From positions 1-14,470 of the forward strand of contig DUNJ01000049.1 of assembly GCA_012839395.1 (NCBI GenBank): a DNA stretch of 14,470 bases, given 5' to 3'. Shown here piece by piece: positions 1-6,999 of the stretch. The notes beneath the pieces are model-generated. The model searched no databases, was not told the DNA's origin, and worked only from the letters and a program-made list of their open reading frames with translations. The translations under genes and the position numbers were made by a program. Origin of the DNA: Tepidimicrobium sp. (GTDB lineage: Bacteria; Bacillota; Clostridia; Tissierellales; Tepidimicrobiaceae). Within the stretch, counting starts at the first letter, position 1. Every line of letters begins with the position of its first letter.

Positions 1-73
1 ACATCAAAGAGAGTTAACGAGAGCGATAAAGCGTTCAAGGCAAATAGCATTGCTACCATATAGTGCAGATTAA
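1..73 (+). CDS. rpsR: 30S ribosomal protein S18, C-terminal end (partial)
   Basis: This is the tail of a gene that begins before the window. Reading from base 2 gives 23 residues, HQRELTRAIKRSRQIALLPY followed by SAD, then a TAA stop at 71-73. The pattern HQR-L-x-x-AIKR-x-R-x-IALLPY is the characteristic end of bacterial ribosomal protein S18, a small-subunit protein that sits on the platform next to S6. In Firmicutes rpsR normally closes the rpsF-ssb-rpsR operon, which fits the strong terminator overlapping its stop codon and the MazG-like, yybS, gdpP order that follows. The other open frame across these bases (ending at 63) gives no family-like sequence. Identification is firm although only the end is visible. 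Confidence 0.93.
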   Translation, partial: HQRELTRAIKRSRQIALLPYSAD

Positions 74-98
74 GAGAGGAGCATCCTCTCTTTTTTGT
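72..98 (+). terminator. Rho-independent terminator of the rpsR operon
   Basis: A perfect 9-bp stem (AAGAGAGGA at 72-80 with TCCTCTCTT at 84-92) closes a 3-base loop and runs into a T-rich tract through about 100. The stem begins inside the rpsR stop codon. The T tract runs directly into the -35 box of the next promoter, so one operon ends and the next starts within about 30 bases. Confidence 0.9.
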
Positions 99-127
99 TT
101 GACATACAATATCTTACTCTGTATTAT
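99..127 (+). promoter_or_regulatory. Sigma-A type promoter of the MazG-like/yybS/gdpP/dnaB operon
   Basis: A perfect -35 box TTGACA (99-104) is followed by a 17-base spacer and the -10 box TATTAT (122-127), a 5 of 6 match to TATAAT. The first gene starts at 175, giving a leader of about 40 bases. As no other clear promoter or terminator is visible until after 7994, this is the likely main start for eight genes. Confidence 0.82.
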
Positions 128-174
128 CTTAATAAGACCATTTTTAATTATAAATTTTGGTGGAGGCTATATGA

Positions 175-492
175 ATGAGGGAAAAAAGGGATTTGGATAT
201 AATGAGAAATTTAAAGACCATAGAATGGTTGAAAAGTGAAGTACTGTCCTCTGTGGCAGCCCTATATGGGCTATTGGCTGATGGCGAGTATGATATGAAG
301 GAGGATATAGAGGACTTAATTGCTAACATAATACTCTCATCTTTTCTATTGAGTAAGAGATTAGGATTAGATTATAAGGACGTAGGTTCCAATTTATTAG
401 ATAAGATTAGGTTAAACTTAATAGAAGAACATAAAATAGAACAGTGGCACGGAGATTTAAGTGAACTATTGGAATTTTTAATGTCTAATTAG
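175..492 (+). CDS. MazG-like family protein
   Basis: A 105-residue, mostly helical protein. The core from about residue 11 (RNLKTIEWLKSEVLSSVAAL) and the later stretch EDIEDLIANIILSSFLLSKR look like the MazG-like family of Clostridia, small relatives of all-alpha NTP pyrophosphohydrolases. The acidic residues of EWLKSE and EDIED are placed where such enzymes carry their metal-binding helices, but the full EExxE...ExxD signature of MazG is not obvious, so activity is uncertain. The end (EQWHGDLSELLEFL) is also family-like. The start at 175 has GGAGG at 162-166, eight bases away; an ATG at 171 is out of frame and soon stops, and 202 is a possible later start. It is the first gene of the operon and lies just before the yybS homologue, an order I recall from many Clostridia. 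Its substrate cannot be read from the sequence. Confidence 0.8.
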   Translation: MREKRDLDIMRNLKTIEWLKSEVLSSVAALYGLLADGEYDMKEDIEDLIANIILSSFLLSKRLGLDYKDVGSNLLDKIRLNLIEEHKIEQWHGDLSELLEFLMSN

Positions 493-508
493 ATAGGAGT
501 GAAAGAAC

Positions 509-1459
509 TTGAGGAAGGATGAGGGAAAAGGAAATGTATTTTTAGAAACCATATTTGTAATAGGAATATCGGTACTCTTTATGCTTATAGCAGTCTATTA
601 CGCACCGGAACTTATGTTTTTATATCCCGTTTTTTTTGTAGTATTGGGAGTAAAGCAAGGGATAAATTATAACATACTAGCTTTATTGACATCTACTTTA
701 ATCCTTGGGTTAATAGTGGGTATGGTATTTGCCATATCCATATTGATAGCTTTTGCACCTTTAAGCATCATATTGAGCTATACTATAGAGAGGAGAAGGA
801 AATCCCTTGAAATAATATCGATTTCCACTCTATTTCTATTCATTTCATTTTTGCTTATAATAATTATAATGAGAGGTATGACTGGTGTAAATCTTATTAA
901 TCAGTTGGAGGATCGATTTGCTCAACTCCTGGATAGTCAGATGAATGCATTGAGAAACATGGACCTATCTTCCTATGAGATGTTAAAAATAGGTGATGGT
1001 TTGGAAAGCATCGTAAGATATACCATATTGATCATGCCATCTATAATGATAATATCTTCCTTGGCCATGGCCTATTTAAATTATCTAATTTCGGTGCTGA
1101 TACTTAGGAAATTTGGGTATGGAATTGTATCAATTCCTAAATTTTCAAAATTTCAATTACCTAGCAATATATTATTAGGAACGGGAATTATGTTTATTGG
1201 GACTTTCATATTAAAGGGTTTAAAGCTATTCTATTACGAAACCATATTGTTAAATATTACAGTGCTTGTATCCTTTATATTCTTTGTTCAAGGTTTGTCT
1301 GTAGTAGACCATAAATTTGTAGAAAAGGGGTTACCAGTTATACTAAGAATAGCTATTATATTATTTTTTGCGGTTTTGTTACCCTTTGGTTGGATTATAT
1401 CAATTTTAGGCCTTTTAGATGTTATAATAGATTTTAGAAAGCTTAGGAGGTCTATGTAG
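509..1459 (+). CDS. YybS-type (DUF2232) multi-pass membrane protein
   Basis: A 316-residue, very hydrophobic protein with about seven or eight membrane segments (roughly residues 11-30, 52-82 as two, 100-121, 170-198, 220-240, 245-268 and 275-305) separated by short basic or polar loops such as ERRRKS and a soluble stretch around 123-165. Size, topology and position just before gdpP match the YybS/DUF2232 family, an uncharacterised membrane family whose gene neighbours gdpP in Bacillus and Clostridia. The start is TTG at 509, chosen because AGGAGTGA at 495-502 stands six bases in front and the nearby ATG at 519 is out of frame. It lies 16 bases after the MazG-like gene and 20 before gdpP. A transport or partner role with GdpP is only inference. 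Confidence 0.82.
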   Translation: MRKDEGKGNVFLETIFVIGISVLFMLIAVYYAPELMFLYPVFFVVLGVKQGINYNILALLTSTLILGLIVGMVFAISILIAFAPLSIILSYTIERRRKSLEIISISTLFLFISFLLIIIIMRGMTGVNLINQLEDRFAQLLDSQMNALRNMDLSSYEMLKIGDGLESIVRYTILIMPSIMIISSLAMAYLNYLISVLILRKFGYGIVSIPKFSKFQLPSNILLGTGIMFIGTFILKGLKLFYYETILLNITVLVSFIFFVQGLSVVDHKFVEKGLPVILRIAIILFFAVLLPFGWIISILGLLDVIIDFRKLRRSM

Positions 1460-1479
1460 ATCCTAACAGGAGGATTATT

Positions 1480-3480
1480 ATGGAAGATAAGAATAGATTT
1501 AAATGGAAAGATACTAAGGTTTATTTAATAGTTATAGGATGCCTTATAGCTATAATAGCCTACTACCAACCGATATTGGCTTTGATATGGGCTATAGCGT
1601 TGGCTTATCTGATATATCACTATATACGTACAATAAATGATAAGGAGAAGAAATGGACCAAATATATAGAAGGTTTGGTGGAGGAATTTGATTCGGTTAC
1701 TAAGCATGCCGTATTCAATATGCCCTTTCCCCTGGTGATGTTGGAAATGGATGGGACCATAAACTGGTATAATACTAGGTTTTTGGAAATGATAGATGAA
1801 GAGGACATATTGAATATGGAGATAGAGGAGTTAATACCCGGGCTGAATATAGATAAAATACTTAAGGATCAGAAAAAGCCCCCCCTAAATATACAGTACA
1901 AGGATAGATGTTACGATGTATATTATAATGTAGTAGATATTAAAAGGACTATCAGTGAAAAAGGCAATATATTAATGCTATATTGGGTAGATAGGACAGC
2001 AGAGGAGCTGTTAAGGGAAAAATATGATGATGAGCAATTAGTGGTATGCTTAGCCTATGTGGATAACTATGATGAGGTTAAAAATGCAACCCCAGAAGTT
2101 TCTAGACCTTTGGTATTGGCCGAAATAGATAAGATCATAAGCTCGTATGCTGCAAATAACAATGGATTTGTGAGAAAGTATGAAAATGACAGATATTTAT
2201 TGGTATTTGAGGAGAAAGATCTAGAGGAGATAAAAAAGAAGAAGTTTGATATATTGGATGAGATTAGAGAGATTGATAAAGGTAATACCATATCCATAAC
2301 GCTAAGCATGGGAATAGGGCAGAATGGGCAAACTCCCAACAAAACCTATGAGTATGCAAAAGCAGCTATGGATATTGCGCTGGGTAGGGGTGGGGATCAG
2401 GCGGTGGTTAAGCAAAATGATAACCTAAGCTTCTATGGAGGTAAGACAAAAGCGGTAGAAAAGAGAAACAAGGTTAGATCTAGGGTTATATCCCATGCAT
2501 TGAAGCAGCTTATAGATCAGTCTAGCAGAGTATTTGTGCTAGGACATAAAAATGCCGATATGGATTCCTTTGGCGCTGGGATAGGAATAATAAGGGCGGT
2601 TAAAAGCAGGAATAGGGAGGGGTATTTGGTATTATCGGGCCCTAATCCATCCATACTTCATATATACAATAGGATTAAGGAAGAGGAACCGGAATACCTG
2701 AATCGCATAATCACACCGGATGAAGCGATGGAGATGGTAGATAAATCTTCACTATTGGTGGCGGTGGATAATCATAAACCGAGCTTTACGGAAAAGCCGG
2801 AGTTATTCGAATTGACGGACAAGGTAATATTAATAGACCATCATAGAAGGGGAGCCGAATTTATAAAAGACCCCGTACTAACTTATTTAGAACCCTATGC
2901 TTCTTCAACCTGTGAACTGGTTACCGAGATACTATATTATATGCTAGATGATATGGAAATGAGCAAATTTGAAGCGGATGCATTGCTAGCAGGGATAACG
3001 GTGGATACAAAAAACTTCACATACCAGACAGGAGTGCGGACTTTTGAAGCTGCGTCCATATTGAAGAGAGCAGGGGCAGATACTACAAGAGTAAAACAGC
3101 TATTCAAGGATGACTTCAACACATTTCTAAACAAAGCAGAAGTAATTAGAGGTTCTGAAATAGTATTTAATAGAATTGCTATAGGGAGATTGAATAGGGA
3201 GATGGAGGATTCCGTATTGATTGCAGCCCAAGCAGCCAATGACCTATTGAATATAAACGGTATAGAAGCTTCTTTTGTACTAGCCAAGATGAAGGATAAG
3301 GTTCATATAAGTGGGAGATCTTTAGGGGATATAAGCGCCCAATTAATATTGGAAAAGTTTGGTGGGGGAGGCCATTTGACTAGCGCTGGAGCACAATTGG
3401 AAGGCATCTCCATGGAGGAAGCAGAGAAAACACTTATCGATTCTATAGAAGAATACTTAAAGGAAGGTGAGGAAGAATGA
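1480..3480 (+). CDS. gdpP: Cyclic-di-AMP phosphodiesterase GdpP
   Basis: A 666-residue membrane-bound enzyme that hydrolyses c-di-AMP to pApA, lowering this regulator of potassium, osmolyte and cell-wall homeostasis. Two membrane segments (about 13-28 and 31-49) are followed by a PAS-like region (about 70-170), a degenerate GGDEF domain (about 175-315, with YENDR at 234-238 where a cyclase would carry GGDEF), then DHH and DHHA1 domains. Metal-binding motifs are intact: GHKNADMDS at 355-363, DHH at 453-455, and the DHHA1 GGGGH at 628-632. Length and order fit the family (Bacillus YybT/GdpP is about 660 residues). AGGAGG at 1468-1473 lies six bases before the ATG. The last four bases overlap the rplI start (ATGA), which suggests translational coupling. 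In Bacillus the PAS domain binds heme; whether it does here cannot be seen. Confidence 0.96.
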   Translation: MEDKNRFKWKDTKVYLIVIGCLIAIIAYYQPILALIWAIALAYLIYHYIRTINDKEKKWTKYIEGLVEEFDSVTKHAVFNMPFPLVMLEMDGTINWYNTRFLEMIDEEDILNMEIEELIPGLNIDKILKDQKKPPLNIQYKDRCYDVYYNVVDIKRTISEKGNILMLYWVDRTAEELLREKYDDEQLVVCLAYVDNYDEVKNATPEVSRPLVLAEIDKIISSYAANNNGFVRKYENDRYLLVFEEKDLEEIKKKKFDILDEIREIDKGNTISITLSMGIGQNGQTPNKTYEYAKAAMDIALGRGGDQAVVKQNDNLSFYGGKTKAVEKRNKVRSRVISHALKQLIDQSSRVFVLGHKNADMDSFGAGIGIIRAVKSRNREGYLVLSGPNPSILHIYNRIKEEEPEYLNRIITPDEAMEMVDKSSLLVAVDNHKPSFTEKPELFELTDKVILIDHHRRGAEFIKDPVLTYLEPYASSTCELVTEILYYMLDDMEMSKFEADALLAGITVDTKNFTYQTGVRTFEAASILKRAGADTTRVKQLFKDDFNTFLNKAEVIRGSEIVFNRIAIGRLNREMEDSVLIAAQAANDLLNINGIEASFVLAKMKDKVHISGRSLGDISAQLILEKFGGGGHLTSAGAQLEGISMEEAEKTLIDSIEEYLKEGEEE

Positions 3481-3923
3481 AGGTGATTTTATTAGAAGAT
3501 GTAAAGGGATTAGGGAAGAAAGGAGATTTGGTTAATGCGAAGACCGGCTACGCAAGAAACTTTTTATTCCCAAGGGAATTAGCCATAGAAGCAACCCCTG
3601 AGAATAAGAAGAGGTGGAAGGAGAAAAGGAAGCTTGAAGAAGCTAGGCAGAGAAAAGAGTTTGAAGAGGCTATTAAACTTAAGAAAAGAATAGAAACATT
3701 GAATGTAGAATTGAAGGGTAAGGCTGGGGAAGGTGGTCGCCTATTTGGCTCCATCACATCTAGCGATATATCGAAGGCTTTGATGGATCAATATGATATA
3801 GAGATAGACAGACGAAAGATAGAGATGAAGGATAATATAAAATCTATTGGAGAGACCGAAGTTGAAGTTAGGGTTTACCCAGAGGTTTTAGCTACGTTAA
3901 AGGTAAGGGTTATAGAAGGGTAA
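3477..3923 (+). CDS. rplI: 50S ribosomal protein L9
   Basis: A 148-residue large-subunit protein of the usual length. The N-terminal rRNA-binding domain begins MKVILLEDVKGLGKKGDLV and carries the L9 signature GYARNFLFP at 24-32. A long, charged connecting helix rich in Lys, Arg and Glu (about 41-75) leads to the C-terminal domain, which includes GRLFGSITSSDI and ends in VEVRVYPEVLATLKVRVIEG. L9 binds 23S rRNA near the L1 stalk and helps hold the reading frame. The start overlaps the gdpP stop in ATGA; a GAGG-type ribosome binding site sits inside the end of gdpP. dnaB starts 12 bases later. The gdpP-rplI-dnaB order is widely conserved in Firmicutes. Confidence 0.97.
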   Translation: MKVILLEDVKGLGKKGDLVNAKTGYARNFLFPRELAIEATPENKKRWKEKRKLEEARQRKEFEEAIKLKKRIETLNVELKGKAGEGGRLFGSITSSDISKALMDQYDIEIDRRKIEMKDNIKSIGETEVEVRVYPEVLATLKVRVIEG

Positions 3924-3935
3924 TGAGGTGGTTAA

Positions 3936-5276
3936 ATGGAAGCCCATGTAATAGGTAGAGTTCCACCTCATAATTTAGAGGCGGAACAATCGGTATTGGG
4001 AGCTATGATTTTAAATAAAGAGGCTATAAATACAGCTATAGAGCAACTTCACCCCAAGGATTTTTATAGGGAGGCCAATAAGGAGATATTTGAAACTATA
4101 GTGGAGCTATTCAATAGGGGAGAACCTGTAGACCTCGTTACGTTGCCCGAGGAATTGAGGAGGAGGGGAACCTTAGATAATGTAGGAGGGGTTAGCTATT
4201 TAGCTCAGCTTTCGGGGGGAGTGGCGATTACCTCCAATATAAAATATTATTGTGATATAGTTAAGGAGAAATCTACATTAAGGCAGTTGATAAACTCTTG
4301 CGATGAGATAATGGGTAAGAGTTATGAAGAGAGTGAAGAGGTAAATAGCATAATAGAACAGGCGGAAAAGAGTATATTTGATATTACTCAGGGTAGGCAT
4401 AGGGATGGATTTATACCAATAAAAGAGGTACTGTTGGATAGTTTTTCTAAAATAGAAGAGATGGCGGCAAATCAGGGTCAACTGACTGGTCTTACCACGG
4501 GCTTTATAGATATAGATGCCAAGCTATCTGGTATGCAAAAATCTGATTTAATACTTCTGGCTGCAAGACCTTCCATGGGGAAGACAGCTCTTGGAATCAA
4601 TATCGCTGTCAATAGTGCCCTTAAAGCAGGAGCTAGTGTAGCCATTTTCTCCCTGGAGATGTCCAGGGAACAGCTAGTCCAAAGGATGATTGCATCGTCA
4701 GCTCATGTAGACCTGCAGAAAATAATTGGGGGAAAGTTAGAAGAAGATGAATGGATGAAGATAATAGATGTGATGGCTCCGCTATCCCAGGCCAATATAT
4801 TCATAGATGATACTGCAGGTATATCCTTAATAGAGATGAAGGCCAAATGTAGACGTTTAAAATTGGAAAAGGGATTAGATTTGATAGTGATAGACTATTT
4901 ACAACTGATGCAATCCGAAGGAAGACAGGAGAATAGACAGCAGGAGATATCAGCTATATCTAGGGGGCTTAAAGCTTTAGCCAAGGAGATGGATTGCCCT
5001 GTGGTGGCTCTGTCCCAATTATCTCGTGCGCCGGAGTTGCGTTCAGATCACAGGCCTATCCTCTCGGATTTAAGGGAATCGGGTGCTATAGAGCAGGATG
5101 CCGATGTAGTTATGTTTTTGTACCGAGATGACTATTATCATGAGGACTCGGACAAAAAGAACATTGGTGAAGTAATAATAGCTAAGCATAGAAATGGTCC
5201 AACGGGGACAGTGGAACTGGTATGGAAGAAGGAATTTACAAAATTTTTAAATAAGGAAAATATTAGAATAGATTAA
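3936..5276 (+). CDS. dnaB: Replicative DNA helicase DnaB (DnaC in Bacillus naming)
   Basis: A 446-residue hexameric 5'-3' helicase that unwinds DNA at the fork and contacts primase. The N-terminal collar domain begins with the typical PPHNLEAEQSVLGAMI; the RecA-like motor domain starts near residue 185. Walker A is ARPSMGKTA at 210-218 (Lys216, Thr217), Walker B is LIVIDYLQLM with Asp320, and the conserved KHRNGPTG lies at 417-424. SQLSRAPE and the DLRESGAIEQDADV stretch are further DnaB hallmarks. No intein or insertion is present. GAGGTG at 3925-3930 supports the ATG five bases later. It sits 12 bases after rplI and in the same run as a DnaD-like protein and a DnaC-like loader, so the helicase and its probable loading factors may be made together. 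Confidence 0.97.
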   Translation: MEAHVIGRVPPHNLEAEQSVLGAMILNKEAINTAIEQLHPKDFYREANKEIFETIVELFNRGEPVDLVTLPEELRRRGTLDNVGGVSYLAQLSGGVAITSNIKYYCDIVKEKSTLRQLINSCDEIMGKSYEESEEVNSIIEQAEKSIFDITQGRHRDGFIPIKEVLLDSFSKIEEMAANQGQLTGLTTGFIDIDAKLSGMQKSDLILLAARPSMGKTALGINIAVNSALKAGASVAIFSLEMSREQLVQRMIASSAHVDLQKIIGGKLEEDEWMKIIDVMAPLSQANIFIDDTAGISLIEMKAKCRRLKLEKGLDLIVIDYLQLMQSEGRQENRQQEISAISRGLKALAKEMDCPVVALSQLSRAPELRSDHRPILSDLRESGAIEQDADVVMFLYRDDYYHEDSDKKNIGEVIIAKHRNGPTGTVELVWKKEFTKFLNKENIRID

Positions 5277-5306
5277 GTATATAGTCACATAAGGGAAGGA
5301 ATTACC

Positions 5307-5891
5307 ATGAAAATAGTAGGCGAGAGAGTTATAATAACCCCAATGAAATTGGAAGATGTATATTTTATGATGAATTGGGGTAAACATGATAACCCTCTAT
5401 TTTTTGACTATAATTTGCCCTCATTGACCTCTAAGCAGGTAGAGAAATGGTATAACTATAAGACTAGAAGAGGTAATAATAGGTATTACAGTGTGTTTAA
5501 TGAGGATTCTACACTCATTGGATATATGGGAATCAAGAAGATAAGAAGGTTGTGGAGGGATGCTGTGTTGGGGATAGTGTTTGATCCCAACTATATGGAC
5601 CAAGGCTATGGTACCGAGGCCATCACCGCTTATTTGGACTATTATTTCAATGTAATGAATATGAGGGTTATGTATCTAGAGGTAGCTAAATTTAATAGGA
5701 GAGCTATCCAATGCTATAAAAAATGTGGTTTTTATACTATTGATAAGTATCTAGACCTATTCTTCGATCAGCAAATAGATAGGAATAGTAAATTTTTTAT
5801 ACAGGAGAGTTCCTCTTTTGAAATAATGGAGGGGAAGATATATAATTATATTTACAAAATGAGGATAGATCGAAATGCATACGGAGAATAG
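5307..5891 (+). CDS. GNAT family N-acetyltransferase (RimJ/RimL-like)
   Basis: A 194-residue acetyltransferase of the GNAT fold, expected to move an acetyl group from acetyl-CoA to an amine. The acetyl-CoA pyrophosphate loop is DQGYGTEA at 98-105, preceded by the beta-strand stretch AVLGIVFDPNYM; the C-terminal half carries NRRAIQCYKKCGF at 130-142 with Tyr137 in the place of the usual catalytic or thiolate-protonating tyrosine. The start GERVIITPMKLEDV resembles RimJ/RimL-type proteins that act on protein N-termini or small amines, but the substrate cannot be told. AAGGGAAGGA at 5291-5300 is the ribosome binding site. It lies 30 bases after dnaB and just before the DnaD-like gene, so it is part of the operon; a link to replication proteins is only a guess from position. 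Confidence 0.85.
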   Translation: MKIVGERVIITPMKLEDVYFMMNWGKHDNPLFFDYNLPSLTSKQVEKWYNYKTRRGNNRYYSVFNEDSTLIGYMGIKKIRRLWRDAVLGIVFDPNYMDQGYGTEAITAYLDYYFNVMNMRVMYLEVAKFNRRAIQCYKKCGFYTIDKYLDLFFDQQIDRNSKFFIQESSSFEIMEGKIYNYIYKMRIDRNAYGE

Positions 5892-5901
5892 AGGTGAAAA
5901 T

Positions 5902-6999
5902 ATGAACTTTACCATTGAAACTACGGATATGGATTTAGGGGATACGCCCATAGAAAATATATTTATAAACGACTATATGCCTATGGCAAATGGAGCCTAT
6001 GTAAAGGTATACCTTCTAGGATATAAGAATGCCCACGATAAGGATAGTACTATCGAGGTGAATAATCAAACTATTGCAAAGCATTTGAACATACCATTAT
6101 CCGATGTATTGAATGCATGGGATTTTTGGGAAGAAAAGGGGATAATAGAGAAATTGCCGAAGGATACAGACAATAGATTTGATTATAAGGTGAAATTTTT
6201 GAACTTAAAGCAGCTCTATATAAAGAACAATTATAAGCAGATAGATATGGATGAGGAATCCAGGCGTGAATCTTATACCTGCTCTGTAGAGGATTTAGTA
6301 GATGCCAATAAAATTCCGGCTATAAACAATATGTTTAACTCCATCAATACAATAATGAGCAGACAATTGGTGCCAAATGAGAAACAGAAGATATTGGAAT
6401 GGATACATAATTATAATATGGATCCAGATATAATAGAAAGCGCATTTTCCTATTCTGTGAAGAAGAGGGGAAGGCGCAATATCGGATATATAGGTGGTAT
6501 AATAAGAAATTGGTATGATGAGGGGATTACCAATATGGAGGCTTTACAGGAACATCTTAGATTAACGGATGAAAGATACTATAGATATGGACAGGTGATG
6601 AAATATTTAGGCTATAGCAATAGACTTCCCAGCAAGAGTGAGATGGAAGTCATGGATAGATGGTTTGACGAATATAAATTTACAATGGATATAGTCCTTA
6701 AGGGATGTGAGGGTTCGAAAAAGACTGCAAATCCAAGTATAAACTATATAAATGGAATTTTAACCTCATGGTATAATAAAGGAATTAGAACTGTAGAGGA
6801 GATAGAGGAGAAGGATAAAAGGCCTAGGAGAAAGGACTACGATAAGAAGACTAGGGTTGCAAGAAAGGGCAAAGCTATTAAGACCAGATTTCATAACTTT
6901 GAGCAGAGAACTTCCGATTATACGGCTGATGAATTGGAAGACATTGCACGTAGAAAGCGTGAAGAATATTATTCAAGATCAAGAGGGGAAGCTAAATGA
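5902..6999 (+). CDS. DnaD-family replication protein with two C-terminal DnaD domains
   Basis: A 365-residue protein. The N-terminal part (IENIFINDYMPMANGAYVKV...) has the winged-helix start seen in DnaD-like proteins of Clostridia. Two DnaD (DDBH2) repeats follow, each ending in the family motif Y-x-x-x-I-x-x-W: YIGGIIRNW at 196-204 and YINGILTSW at 282-290. The tail (about 305-365) is strongly basic and likely contacts DNA. DnaD proteins act in helicase loading at the origin or restarted forks. I chose ATG 5902, with GAGGTG at 5891-5896 five bases ahead; an ATG at 5875 would add nine residues and overlap the GNAT gene, and also has a plausible GAGGAT upstream. The stop overlaps the next gene's start (ATGA). 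The dnaD name is not given because related primosome proteins share these domains. Confidence 0.88.
   Translation: MNFTIETTDMDLGDTPIENIFINDYMPMANGAYVKVYLLGYKNAHDKDSTIEVNNQTIAKHLNIPLSDVLNAWDFWEEKGIIEKLPKDTDNRFDYKVKFLNLKQLYIKNNYKQIDMDEESRRESYTCSVEDLVDANKIPAINNMFNSINTIMSRQLVPNEKQKILEWIHNYNMDPDIIESAFSYSVKKRGRRNIGYIGGIIRNWYDEGITNMEALQEHLRLTDERYYRYGQVMKYLGYSNRLPSKSEMEVMDRWFDEYKFTMDIVLKGCEGSKKTANPSINYINGILTSWYNKGIRTVEEIEEKDKRPRRKDYDKKTRVARKGKAIKTRFHNFEQRTSDYTADELEDIARRKREEYYSRSRGEAK

Noticed and set aside
1..63. Open frame from base 1 ending at TAG 61-63 as an unknown C-terminus
   Set aside because: The frame from base 2 reads the S18 C-terminus (HQREL...IALLPY) and ends just in front of the terminator, so it is the real one.
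171..239. ATG at 171 as the start of the first operon gene
   Set aside because: It is out of frame with the conserved MazG-like protein and stops after about 22 codons; 175 has a better spaced GGAGG.
1879..1885. Run of seven C residues in gdpP as a possible frameshift or phase-variation site
   Set aside because: The frame stays open through it, the family-typical protein continues on both sides, and seven bases in one copy give no evidence of variation.
2937..3287. 116-codon open frame on the - strand inside gdpP
   Set aside because: It lies fully opposite the conserved DHH/DHHA1 region, lacks a good ribosome binding site and gives a low-complexity Ser/Leu-rich product, as expected for a shadow frame. 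The same holds for the other - strand frames inside genes.
5875..5901. ATG at 5875 as the start of the DnaD-like gene
   Set aside because: It overlaps the GNAT gene and adds nine residues unlike the family; 5902 follows a GAGGTG. It remains possible.
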